A stretch of 64,000 nt of DNA from Chromatiaceae bacterium (GTDB lineage: Bacteria; Pseudomonadota; Gammaproteobacteria; Chromatiales; Chromatiaceae). A program made the translations under genes and the position numbers. Below are positions 52,520 to 60,672 of the stretch, piece by piece. The notes beneath the pieces were generated by a model, which had not been told where the DNA came from, made no database searches, and saw only the letters and a program-made list of their open reading frames with translations. Location of the stretch: NCBI GenBank assembly GCA_024235395.1, contig JACKMK010000002.1, forward strand, positions 434,001 to 498,000, written 5' to 3'. Position 1 is the first letter of the stretch. Each line of letters begins with the position of its first letter.

Positions 52520-53101
52520 ATGGCTGGTGAAGAAGCGGGGGGCAGAAACGGCGCCGACGATACAGTCCTGCAGCAGCAGTATCTGCGCGCACTGAGTTCG
52601 TTCGAGGGCATCGTCCTCAGCCAGATCGACGTCAAGAACAAGCTGGGTGACCGGCTCAACTACAGTATCCGTGCCGGGCTGATAATCCTGTTCGTGATCG
52701 CATTCTCGATCCTGGTCCTGCTTTTGACGCTGAGTTCGCAGATCAACCGGATCTCGGGCGTGGTGGCGGCAATGAACCAACACTTCGCCGCCGTGTCGCA
52801 GCGCATGGATGCGATCGCGGCCAATATGGCCTCGATGGAGGTGCAGGTGGCGCAGCTCGAGTCGATCGGTGGCAACACCACGGTGATGCAGGACGAGATC
52901 GCCGGGATCGCCGAGAGCGCGGAGCGCATCGAGGAGAGTGTCGCGGACATTGGCGTGCAGATGACCGGCTCGCGCCTGAACGTCGAGGGGATCGCGGTCA
53001 CCATGGGTGCGATGAATATCGAGGTGCAGGCGATGAATGCCGACATGCATCGCATGGCCAAGCCGGCGCGCACGCTCAACGGAATGATCCCGTTCCCATG
53101 A
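52520..53101 (+). CDS. Membrane-anchored coiled-coil protein A, upstream of minCDE
   Basis: A 193-residue protein of no named family. The N-terminal ~50 residues are soluble, followed by one helix (AGLIILFVIAFSILVLLLTL, ~52-71). The rest is a long predicted coiled coil with hydrophobic residues (Met, Val, Ile, Leu) every seven positions, e.g. MNQHFAAVSQRMDAIAANM. GAAGGAAC precedes the ATG at 52520. It is followed 64 bases later by a protein with the same plan, and then by minCDE, all in one direction. A structural or positional role is possible; function unknown. Confidence 0.65.
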   Translation: MAGEEAGGRNGADDTVLQQQYLRALSSFEGIVLSQIDVKNKLGDRLNYSIRAGLIILFVIAFSILVLLLTLSSQINRISGVVAAMNQHFAAVSQRMDAIAANMASMEVQVAQLESIGGNTTVMQDEIAGIAESAERIEESVADIGVQMTGSRLNVEGIAVTMGAMNIEVQAMNADMHRMAKPARTLNGMIPFP

Positions 53102-53165
53102 CACGGACAGACACGACCAACGGGCAGCCTGCAACCGCATGGCTCGCGCAGCGGGGCTGGCAGCG

Positions 53166-53708
53166 ATGAGCGTCGATCCACGCAGTCCGATCATCCAGGT
53201 GATGGCGCGGCTGGGTCGCGAGACGCAGCTGCACCTGGACGAACGCCATCGGCACTTCAAGATCACCGACAAGGTGATCCTGGTCGTGTCCCTTCTGCTG
53301 GTGCTCCTGGCCAGCGTGAACGTCTACTATGTGCGCGTCCTGTACCGCGACCTCGACGGCATCGTCAACAACATGGACTCGATGTATCGGAACCTGGAAC
53401 GGGTCGATTTCGACATGGCCCTGATCGCCCAGCGGGTAGAGCGTTTCGACGGACACATCGCGCATATGCAGCCAATCACCCACAGTATGCACGCGATCAC
53501 ACAGACGATGCCGCGACTGCGGGAGAATATGCAGAATATCGAGACCGAGATGCTCGGTATCGACGAGAGCATGCAGCACATGACCGGTGCGATGGGCGGT
53601 ATCGCCGAGCAGATGCACTTCATCACCGGCGGTATGCGCGGCATGCGTCACAACGTGCGCCAGATCGCCGGGCCGATGGGTGCGATGAACCCGATAATGC
53701 CCAACTGA
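53166..53708 (+). CDS. Membrane-anchored Met/Ile heptad-repeat protein B, upstream of minC
   Basis: A 180-residue protein. One transmembrane helix (VILVVSLLLVLLASVNVYYV, ~39-58) is followed by a helical region. Its last ~77 residues follow an M-x-x-I-x-x-x pattern in about eleven successive heptads (MQPITHS, MHAITQT, MPRLREN, MQNIETE, MLGIDES and on). Met at position a with Ile, Leu or Met at d defines a very regular methionine-rich coiled coil. It resembles protein A in plan and is probably its partner. The ATG at 53166 begins MSVDPRSP. minC starts 110 bases later. Confidence 0.65.
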   Translation: MSVDPRSPIIQVMARLGRETQLHLDERHRHFKITDKVILVVSLLLVLLASVNVYYVRVLYRDLDGIVNNMDSMYRNLERVDFDMALIAQRVERFDGHIAHMQPITHSMHAITQTMPRLRENMQNIETEMLGIDESMQHMTGAMGGIAEQMHFITGGMRGMRHNVRQIAGPMGAMNPIMPN

Positions 53709-53818
53709 TCGGCCGGCCGGCGCCGGCCGGCGCGGCGCGGCGTGTCCCACGGATTGCGCTGAATTCGGATAGACTCATGGGCCTGACAACGCAACCACCT
53801 GCCGGAGCAGTACGAGGC

Positions 53819-54538
53819 ATGTCCGAGGCCCCCGCGCGCACCACCAGTTCACCTGCGCCGTTCGATATGAAGGCCGGGCAGTTCACGATCCCGACCCTGG
53901 TCCTGCGGGACCTCGACACCGCCGGCCTCGACGCTTTTCTGGCTCAGCAGGTGGCCAGGCTGCCGTCGTTTTTCGATCAGGCGCCGGTTGCGATCGACCT
54001 CTCGGGGCTGAACCAGCGCGACCAATTGGAAGAGTTTCCGATGATCGTCGGTATGCTGCGCGGCCATGGCATGATTCCGGTCGGCGTGCGCGGCGGATCC
54101 GAAGAACAGAAGGCGCAGGCGTTGGCGCTCGAACTCGCGGTCATGCCGGCCGGACGCAAGGTGTCGACGCCACAGGCCCCGGCCGCTCCGCGCGAGGCGG
54201 CGCAGCCGACCAGCCGCACCCTGATCGTCGACAAACCAGTGCGTTCGGGGCAGCGCATCTACGCGGATGCCGGCGACTTGGTGCTACTGGCCGGGGTGAG
54301 CTCGGGTGCCGAGATCATGGCCGACGGACACATCCACGCCTATGGGCCGCTGCGCGGTCGCGCGATGGCGGGGGTCTCCGGTGACGCCGGTGCCCGGATT
54401 TTCTGCCGCGAGCTGGGCGCCGAACTGGTCTCGATCGCCGGCCGCTATCGGGTGAGCGAAAACCTGGAAAGTCGTTTTCTGGGGCGATCGGTGCAGATCT
54501 CCCTGTCCGGTGACGCGCTGAGATTCGAGCTGCTCTGA
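53819..54538 (+). CDS. minC: Septum site-determining protein MinC
   Basis: A 239-residue FtsZ-polymerisation inhibitor. The N-terminal domain (QFTIPTLVLRDLDTAGLDAFL) acts on FtsZ. After a Pro/Ala linker (~110-130) the C-terminal beta-helix domain (DKPVRSGQRIYADAGDLVLLAGVSSGAEIMADGHIHAYGPLRGRAMAG) binds MinD. ATG 53819 is preferred; ATG 53777 is in frame. First gene of minCDE. Confidence 0.95.
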   Translation: MSEAPARTTSSPAPFDMKAGQFTIPTLVLRDLDTAGLDAFLAQQVARLPSFFDQAPVAIDLSGLNQRDQLEEFPMIVGMLRGHGMIPVGVRGGSEEQKAQALALELAVMPAGRKVSTPQAPAAPREAAQPTSRTLIVDKPVRSGQRIYADAGDLVLLAGVSSGAEIMADGHIHAYGPLRGRAMAGVSGDAGARIFCRELGAELVSIAGRYRVSENLESRFLGRSVQISLSGDALRFELL

Positions 54539-54596
54539 CGCGTCCCTACCGTCTCAATCTGACCAACGCGGACTTGGTGTCCCGAGGAGTACTCAG

Positions 54597-55406
54597 TTGG
54601 CGAGAATCATCGTTGTAACCTCCGGCAAGGGCGGGGTGGGTAAGACCACGACCAGCGCGGCCTTTGCCATGGGGCTGGCCGAGCGCGGCTTCAAGACGGT
54701 CGTCATCGACTTCGACGTCGGCTTGCGCAATCTCGACCTGATCATGGGGTGCGAACGGCGCGTGGTGTTCGATTTCGTCAACGTGATCAACGGTGAGGCG
54801 AACGTCGGACAGGCGCTGATCAAGGACAAGCGCAATCCCAATCTGTTCGTCCTCCCGGCATCGCAGACGCGTGACAAGGAGGCGCTGACCGTCGAAGGCG
54901 TCGGCAAGGTGCTCGAGGAGCTCGGCCGGGAGTTCGAGTTCATCGTCTGCGATTCGCCGGCCGGGATCGAGAAGGGCGCCACCTTGGCGATGTACTTCGC
55001 CGACGACGCGATCGTCGTGACCAATCCCGAGGTCTCCTCGGTGCGTGATTCCGATCGCATGATCGGCATCCTGGCGAGCAAGTCGCGGCGGGCGGAACAG
55101 GGACTCGACGGCATCCGCGAGTTTCTGCTGGTGACCCGTTATTCGCCCGAGCGGGTGAAACGCGGTGAGATGCTGGCGCTCGAGGATGTCCAGGAGATCC
55201 TGTCGCTGGACCTGATCGGGGTGATCCCGGAGTCCGCGTCGGTGCTGAATGCGTCGAATGCGGGCGTACCGGTGATTCTCGACCGCGAGAGCAGTGCCGG
55301 TCAGGCGTATGGCGACATGGTTTCGCGCTACCTCGGCGAAGACTTGCCGCATCGCTTCCTCACGATCGAGAAAAAGGGCCTGTTCGGCCGCTTGTTCCGG
55401 GGGTGA
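54597..55406 (+). CDS. minD: Septum site-determining ATPase MinD
   Basis: A 269-residue ParA-family ATPase. Deviant Walker A KGGVGKTT follows VTSGKGGVG (residues ~7-18). The switch has DFDVGLRNLDLIMG. The C-terminal amphipathic helix (TIEKKGLFGRLFRG) gives membrane binding. It recruits MinC and oscillates with MinE. Translation starts at TTG (54597) behind a strong GAGGAGT; no ATG is available at the right place. Confidence 0.97.
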   Translation: MARIIVVTSGKGGVGKTTTSAAFAMGLAERGFKTVVIDFDVGLRNLDLIMGCERRVVFDFVNVINGEANVGQALIKDKRNPNLFVLPASQTRDKEALTVEGVGKVLEELGREFEFIVCDSPAGIEKGATLAMYFADDAIVVTNPEVSSVRDSDRMIGILASKSRRAEQGLDGIREFLLVTRYSPERVKRGEMLALEDVQEILSLDLIGVIPESASVLNASNAGVPVILDRESSAGQAYGDMVSRYLGEDLPHRFLTIEKKGLFGRLFRG

Positions 55407-55408
55407 AC

Positions 55409-55657
55409 ATGGCACTGCTCGACTATTTCAGACAACGCAAATCCAGCGGTTCGGCGGCCATCGCCAAGGAGCGCCTGCAGATCCTGGTCGCCCACGACCG
55501 GCGCGGCGGGGGCCCTTCGTACCTGCCGCAACTCAAGCACGACCTGCTCAAGGTGATCCGCAAATACGTCGCTATAGATAATGATGCGGTCTCGGTGAAC
55601 GTCGAGCGCGACGGCGCCCAGGAGATCCTCGAACTGAACATCGTCCTGCCGGATTGA
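55409..55657 (+). CDS. minE: Cell division topological specificity factor MinE
   Basis: An 82-residue activator of MinD ATPase. MALLDYFRQRK is the membrane/anti-MinCD helix, and AKERLQILVAHDR is the MinD-contact part. The C-terminal dimer domain ends VNVERDGAQEILELNIVLPD. ATG 55409 is the normal family start; GTG 55403 overlaps the minD stop. The following ~290 bases contain only the next promoter. Confidence 0.96.
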   Translation: MALLDYFRQRKSSGSAAIAKERLQILVAHDRRGGGPSYLPQLKHDLLKVIRKYVAIDNDAVSVNVERDGAQEILELNIVLPD

Positions 55658-55867
55658 GGCGGCGGATGACCCAATGCAGCCGAACGCGGCGCCGGCGCGA
55701 ACCGGGTCGCCGCGCTGTCGATCCCGGTATCCTTCGATCCGGGCGCGCCGGTTCGGGAACAGCGATCAGGGTCGGTGTCGGCATTCTTTACACATCGCGC
55801 CGACCAGCCCGGGAATTTTTCGACTCACCCGCGTAAGCTGCTGAAAATGCTACACCAGACGCAAGAA

Positions 55868-55881
55868 GGCACGCTAATTGC
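55868..55881 (+). promoter_or_regulatory. Sigma-54 promoter of the XDP1 surface protein gene
   Basis: GGCACG-CTAA-TTGCT gives the invariant GG (55868-55869) and GC (55880-55881) exactly ten bases apart, and matches TGGCACG-N4-TTGCW at all but the first base. The start site would fall near 55893, with a ~55-base leader. PEP-CTERM genes in other bacteria are often RpoN-dependent through PrsK/PrsR, which supports the call. Confidence 0.7.
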
Positions 55882-55948
55882 TTTGTCAGAAGCAAAGAAG
55901 CCTGACCGCCGTCGCGACGGCCCAAACGGAAAATCTGGAGTCCCGGCA

Positions 55949-56758
55949 ATGCCGACCAAAAAAATAAATGTACTGCCCTCCCTCATCGGTCTGACTGCGC
56001 TTGTCCTCTCTGCATCCGCGGCAGCCGACACGGCATACACCTGGAACCTGACCGGCGGCGATACCACCGTCTCGCACACCAAGACCTTCAGTTCCAGCCC
56101 TGGCGGCGGACCCAGCGTGACGGCCGCGGGCTGGGCGGCAACCGAACCTGGCAGCATCAATAACCGCCTGGCCGAGGCCGGTCTTCGCATCTGGGGTTCG
56201 TCAGGCATCGGTGAATACAATGCCGACCAGTCGGAATCGAGTCCCCAGCATGGCGTCGACAACAACGGCCGCCTGGAACTGGTGGTGTTCGATTTCGGCG
56301 CCGGCAACTCGGTCTCGCTGACCGACATCACGATGGGTTGGGTCAGCGGCGATGCCGACATCAACCTGCTGGCGTTCGAGGGTGGCGGTGTCGGTGACAC
56401 GCCGAACGTCGACAACGTGCTGTTCAGCACCGCCGGCGAAGACCTGACCGACAACGGCTGGACCCTGGTCGGCAACTACGATGTCGACTTTGGCGGCGCG
56501 CCAGGCACCTCAACGATCAGTACGGCCATCGAGTCGCGCTACTGGATCGTCGCCGCGTACAACTCGGTGTACGGTTCGACCTGTCTGTCCGGTGGCAGCT
56601 GCGACACGGGCAACGACTACTTTAAGATCGCCTCGATTGGCGGCAAGCTGGTCGATCCGCGCGAACCCCCCAACGAAGTGCCGGCACCGGCTCCCCTGCT
56701 GCTCACCGCGCTCGGGATGCTGTGGTTCAGTCGCCGGCAGAAGCGCATCGCGGCCTGA
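55949..56758 (+). CDS. Exosortase-dependent surface protein XDP1
   Basis: A 269-residue secreted protein. Signal peptide (LIGLTALVLSASAAADT); passenger with the XDP1 signature blocks SSPQHGVDNNGRLELVVFDF, GDADINLLAF, GWTLVGNYDVDFGG and YWIVAAYNSVYGSTCLSGG..CDTGNDYFKI. The C-terminal sorting tail is EVPAPAPLLLTALGMLWFSRRQKR, a PEP-CTERM. Exosortase would remove the tail and release the protein to the surface. ATG 55949 follows GGAG. Probably expressed from the sigma-54 promoter upstream. Confidence 0.88.
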   Translation: MPTKKINVLPSLIGLTALVLSASAAADTAYTWNLTGGDTTVSHTKTFSSSPGGGPSVTAAGWAATEPGSINNRLAEAGLRIWGSSGIGEYNADQSESSPQHGVDNNGRLELVVFDFGAGNSVSLTDITMGWVSGDADINLLAFEGGGVGDTPNVDNVLFSTAGEDLTDNGWTLVGNYDVDFGGAPGTSTISTAIESRYWIVAAYNSVYGSTCLSGGSCDTGNDYFKIASIGGKLVDPREPPNEVPAPAPLLLTALGMLWFSRRQKRIAA

Positions 56759-56783
56759 AGCGACGCGGTTCACGCACACTGAC

Positions 56784-56817
56784 AATCCCCCTGGTACCGC
56801 GGTGCCAGGGGGATTTT
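56784..56817. terminator. Bidirectional intrinsic terminator
   Basis: AATCCCCCTGG (56784-56794) pairs with CCAGGGGGATT (56805-56815), an 11-base stem flanked by A and T runs on both sides. It sits between XDP1 and the convergent prsT and should stop both transcripts. Confidence 0.8.
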
Positions 56818-56872
56818 CGTTTGAGAACGTTCGAATTCCGCCGCGCGGCGGGGTAACGCAGGGGTGGCGGTG

Positions 56873-59686
56873 CTACTGGAGCCGCGACAGGCGCTGCCGG
56901 GCATCGCCGGTCCAGGTCGCCGCGTCGTTGGCAATCTGCAGCGCCTGCTGCAGCTGGCGTCTCGCCTCGCCGCGGTTGCCATATTCCTCGAGTGCCACGC
57001 CCAGATGGTAACGGGTGACCGCCGAGCGGCCATTACGTACAACCGCGTCCCGCAGATGCGACAGGCCGGTCTCTAGATCGCCGATCTGCACCAGCGCCCA
57101 GCCGTAGGTATCCAGAATCGCCGGGTCCGTCGGGTCCAGTTCGAACGCGCGTTGCGCGGCCTTGAGGGCACGCTCGCTGTCGATCTCGGTCAGCAGGTTG
57201 GCGAAGTTGTTGTGCGCGACGGCGTCCTTGGGCAGCAGCCCGACCAGGCGCTCGTAGTAGGGCAGGGCAGCGTTGATCCTGCCCAGCTGGTGCAGGTACT
57301 CGGCCAGCGCGCGGGTGACGATCGGACTGTCCGGATGCGCCTTGTCCCAGGCCTGCAGATCGGAAAGCGCCGCGGGACCCTCCCCGGCAAGTACCCTTGC
57401 ACGAAACCGGCTGACTGCGAGCTCCGGGAGGTCCCTGACTTCGCTGGCGCGCGCGAACACCTGCACGGCGTCTGCGGCGCGGTTCTTTGCCAGCAGTACA
57501 TCGCCAAGCAGCGCGAGGGCAAAGACGTCATCCGGCGCTTCCTTCAGCACCGACTCCAGTTCTTGCTGCGCGGCGTCAAGATCGCCCAACAGGTAACGGG
57601 TGTCTGCGAGTTCCTTGCGCGCCGCGAGCGACGCCGGTTCGTCGGCCAGCAGCTTGGACAAGGTCACCACGGCGTCCTCGAGACCACCGGCCGCTTTTTG
57701 CAGCTGCGCGGTACTCAACAGCAGGCGAGGATCGTAGCCCGATTCCGTCGCCGCCTTGCTGAGCACGATGCGCGCATCGGCGAGTTCATTGCGTGCGATC
57801 AGCACGCGCGCGAGTGTCTGTTGTACATAGGGGTTGTTCGGCAGCGCGCTATTGAGTGCCGAGGCCACCCCCATCGCATCTCCGGGACGCGATTCGTGCA
57901 TGTAGAGGTTCACCAGTTCGACCGCGGGTATAAGTGCCTGCGGATCGATCTGGCGGATCTTCTCGTAGTGTTGAATCGCGGTCCTGTAGTCGTTCAGCTT
58001 CACCGCCAGGCGTGCCGATTCCAAAAGCGCCCGGGTATCGTTGGCATTTTCTGAAAGCAGCCTCGCCAGTTCCGCATTGGCCTCGCGGTATTGTCCCTGG
58101 AGGACCAGCAGTTTCGCCAGGTTGTAGCGGGCCGGCATGAAGGTGGGATTGTCGCGCACCAGGGCTGTCAACTGATCGTTGGCACCTGCGTAGTCGCTGC
58201 GCGCGATCGCCAGCGCCGCACGTAGATTGAGTGCAGTGAGATTTTCGGGGTCTTTTCCCAGTACGCCGTTCGTGATCTTTTCGGCCTCATCCAGTTTGCC
58301 CTCGGCGAAGTACAGCATGGCGCCGTACAACGCGACCCGGGCCGGGGTATTGGATTGAGCGTCGTCGAGCAGAAACTGCAGGGTCTGCAACGCATCCTGC
58401 CGCTGTCCCTGCTGGTACTGCGCTGCGCCTAGACGACCGAGCAGTGCCGGTCCTCCTTTGAAGTTGGCGATGGCTTCGCGGTAATAGGTCTCCGCGACCA
58501 TGTAGTCGTTGAGCTGTCGATTGGCATCGCCCAGCAGCGCAAGGATCTCGGCGTCGGCACGGCCGGCGTTCACGATCGGTGTCAATGCCCGTCTCGCCTC
58601 GCCCGGCTTGCCCAGACGCATCGCGATGCGTGCCAGATTCTTGCTGGCGGCGACATCGTCCGGGCGTTGTTCCAGGTAAAGCGCGAACGAGCGGTAGGCC
58701 CGTTCCAATTGATCGTTGTCGAATGCGATGGTGCCGACGAGGCGCAACAGTGCCGGGTTGTCCGAGAGATCGGCCGGGTCGAGCGAGTCCAGCATCTCGG
58801 TGGCTGCGGCGAGTTCTTGCCTGGCCTCCTCGATGTTGCCGAGGCTGGCGAGTGTCCTGGCATGCAGATAGGCCGCCTCAGGCATCCACGGGAAAGACTT
58901 GCGGAGATCCGCGAGCAGGGCACTCGCCTTGCGGACCTGGTCGGCATCGAGTAGCGCCGTCGCCTCGCCGAGGCCTGCGGCGCTGTTGCCGGGATCGAGA
59001 TCGCGCGCCTGTGCGTAGGCCCGCGCCGCGTCCTCGTACTTTCCCAGGGCGTGCAACGTGGAGGCCTTGATCAACCACGCCTCGGCGTTGGAAGGATCCG
59101 CGGTGACCGCGTTGTCCGCGAGCCGCGCAGCCTCGGTGAAATCGCCTTTGCGCAACGGTATCCGCGCCAGCCCGATCATGCCGCCGGCGTGATTCGGTAC
59201 AACCTGCAGCGCGCGCTGGAACGCGACCCGTGCGCCTTCGACGTCCTGCGTGTACAACCGCGCGAGACCGAGTTCGACCCAGAGGTCGGCCTGGATATCC
59301 AGTGGGTAGGCGGTGGGAACGAGTTTTTCGACCAGTTCCTTGTGTTTGCCCAGGCGATTGCGCGCCTTTGCCAGGGGTACCGCGGTGACCGAGGGGTCGG
59401 CGCCCAGCGAGTCCGCCATCAGCAGGTCTTCCTCGGCCTGCTGGGCGTTGCCCAGCCCGAGTTGCACCCGTCCCATCAGCAGGCGTGCCGCCAGCTGGCT
59501 CGGGTCGCGCGACAAGGCATTGCGCAACTGGATCTCGGCGCCTTTCAGGTCGCGGTTGTTGAATCGCGAGACGGCATCCTCGTAATAGCGCACGGCTGTG
59601 ATGTCCGCGGCACCGGCACCGACGCACAGCAGACTGGCGCCAACCAGGAGTGCCAGGCGGGATTTCTTGATTCTTGGTTTCGACAT
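56873..59686 (-). CDS. prsT: PEP-CTERM system TPR protein PrsT
   Basis: A 937-residue exported protein with about 20 or more TPR repeats from residue ~30 to the end. N-terminal ALLVGASLLCVGAGA is a signal segment; the Cys there lacks a proper lipobox. YYEDAVSRFNNRDLKGAEIQLRNALSRDP at the start and PTDPAILDTYGWALVQIGD near the end are characteristic. PrsT belongs to the exosortase/EPS (PEP-CTERM) system as a scaffold or export helper. No exosortase (xrtA) or prsK/prsR lies in this window. It is convergent with XDP1. Confidence 0.9.
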   Translation of the reverse strand: MSKPRIKKSRLALLVGASLLCVGAGAADITAVRYYEDAVSRFNNRDLKGAEIQLRNALSRDPSQLAARLLMGRVQLGLGNAQQAEEDLLMADSLGADPSVTAVPLAKARNRLGKHKELVEKLVPTAYPLDIQADLWVELGLARLYTQDVEGARVAFQRALQVVPNHAGGMIGLARIPLRKGDFTEAARLADNAVTADPSNAEAWLIKASTLHALGKYEDAARAYAQARDLDPGNSAAGLGEATALLDADQVRKASALLADLRKSFPWMPEAAYLHARTLASLGNIEEARQELAAATEMLDSLDPADLSDNPALLRLVGTIAFDNDQLERAYRSFALYLEQRPDDVAASKNLARIAMRLGKPGEARRALTPIVNAGRADAEILALLGDANRQLNDYMVAETYYREAIANFKGGPALLGRLGAAQYQQGQRQDALQTLQFLLDDAQSNTPARVALYGAMLYFAEGKLDEAEKITNGVLGKDPENLTALNLRAALAIARSDYAGANDQLTALVRDNPTFMPARYNLAKLLVLQGQYREANAELARLLSENANDTRALLESARLAVKLNDYRTAIQHYEKIRQIDPQALIPAVELVNLYMHESRPGDAMGVASALNSALPNNPYVQQTLARVLIARNELADARIVLSKAATESGYDPRLLLSTAQLQKAAGGLEDAVVTLSKLLADEPASLAARKELADTRYLLGDLDAAQQELESVLKEAPDDVFALALLGDVLLAKNRAADAVQVFARASEVRDLPELAVSRFRARVLAGEGPAALSDLQAWDKAHPDSPIVTRALAEYLHQLGRINAALPYYERLVGLLPKDAVAHNNFANLLTEIDSERALKAAQRAFELDPTDPAILDTYGWALVQIGDLETGLSHLRDAVVRNGRSAVTRYHLGVALEEYGNRGEARRQLQQALQIANDAATWTGDARQRLSRLQ

Positions 59687-60035
59687 CGTGACGGATTGAT
59701 GACCTATTTCGATTGACTGATCGGGCGTCGAACACGGTGATTGGTCAGACAGGCCCAGACCACAGGCGTTCCACTATACCCGCTTGGCCATGGACGTTGC
59801 GTTCAGCTGAAGGCGCATCCCATGTTAACGGCGCATTCCGGTGACGCTTGATCCATGGCCTGACCGGTGCGGCGCGGATACCAGAGCGGGTGTGTGTCGG
59901 TAGGGCCGCCCTGCAGCCAGAGGATCCGGTGCCGATACGCAGTCCTGGGAGACTGTAGCGGGGTTATCGGGTAATGGTGAGCGCCGGTCGCGTGGGAATC
60001 GAAGGCAGCACCTGTTCGCAGGGTATCGTGGCGCT
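59687..60035. other. Divergent intergenic region prsT / hypothetical gene
   Basis: About 350 bases with no gene-like ORF. A TATAGT-like -10 on the minus strand (59774-59779 area) may serve prsT, without a clear -35. I see no sigma-54 GG-N10-GC site here, unlike in front of XDP1. Confidence 0.35.
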
Positions 60036-60653
60036 ATGCGGAGGCGCACCGTGACGCTGGCCCGCCTGTCGCTCCTGCTCGCTGCCGGTGGGGCCTTGTC
60101 GTGGTGGCTCGGCGACAGCGGTGCAGTCCGTCATGGACCCGGCGTCGTCGCCCCCACGACACCGACGCAGACCCCGGTGAAGGGTGTCGCGCCCTTTCGG
60201 TACGGCGACTATGCAATCCAGCCGCTGGCGCGATTCGCGCTGCAGGCGCGGGTGCTCGGGCGCGAGGACTACCGATTCGACCGGGAGGCCGGGCTGGCGC
60301 CGGTCGATCTTGCGCTCGGTTGGGGACCCATGTCGGACGAACGCGTCCTGGATCAACTGTCGATCACCCAGGGTGGGCGCTGGTACCGATGGAGCGCGCA
60401 GCAGTTGCCTGTGTCGCGCAGCGAGATACAGCACAACAGCGCCAATATGCACATGATCCCTGCCGACGAGACGGTGGCCGAAGCGTTGGATGCGGTGCGC
60501 GACGGGCAGGTGGTCGAACTGCGCGGCTACCTGATCGAGGCGCACGCGGCTGACGGTTGGCGTTGGCGCAGTTCGCTCAGCCGCACCGACAGCGGCGCGC
60601 ATTCCTGCGAGGTGGTCTACGTCGAAGACCTGGTGATCGTCGGACCGGGATGA
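60036..60653 (+). CDS. Conserved hypothetical exported protein
   Basis: A 205-residue protein with one N-terminal hydrophobic helix (LARLSLLLAAGGALSWWL), anchored or periplasmic. Conserved-looking blocks ALGWGPMSDERVLDQLSITQGGRWYRW, SANMHMIPAD and VELRGYLIEA occur in proteins of this length in many gammaproteobacteria, but no function is known. The C-terminal CEVVYVEDLVIV is beta-like. It is convergent with the RND pump gene. Confidence 0.7.
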   Translation: MRRRTVTLARLSLLLAAGGALSWWLGDSGAVRHGPGVVAPTTPTQTPVKGVAPFRYGDYAIQPLARFALQARVLGREDYRFDREAGLAPVDLALGWGPMSDERVLDQLSITQGGRWYRWSAQQLPVSRSEIQHNSANMHMIPADETVAEALDAVRDGQVVELRGYLIEAHAADGWRWRSSLSRTDSGAHSCEVVYVEDLVIVGPG

Positions 60654-60672
60654 GGGGGCACCGCGGCCGCGA

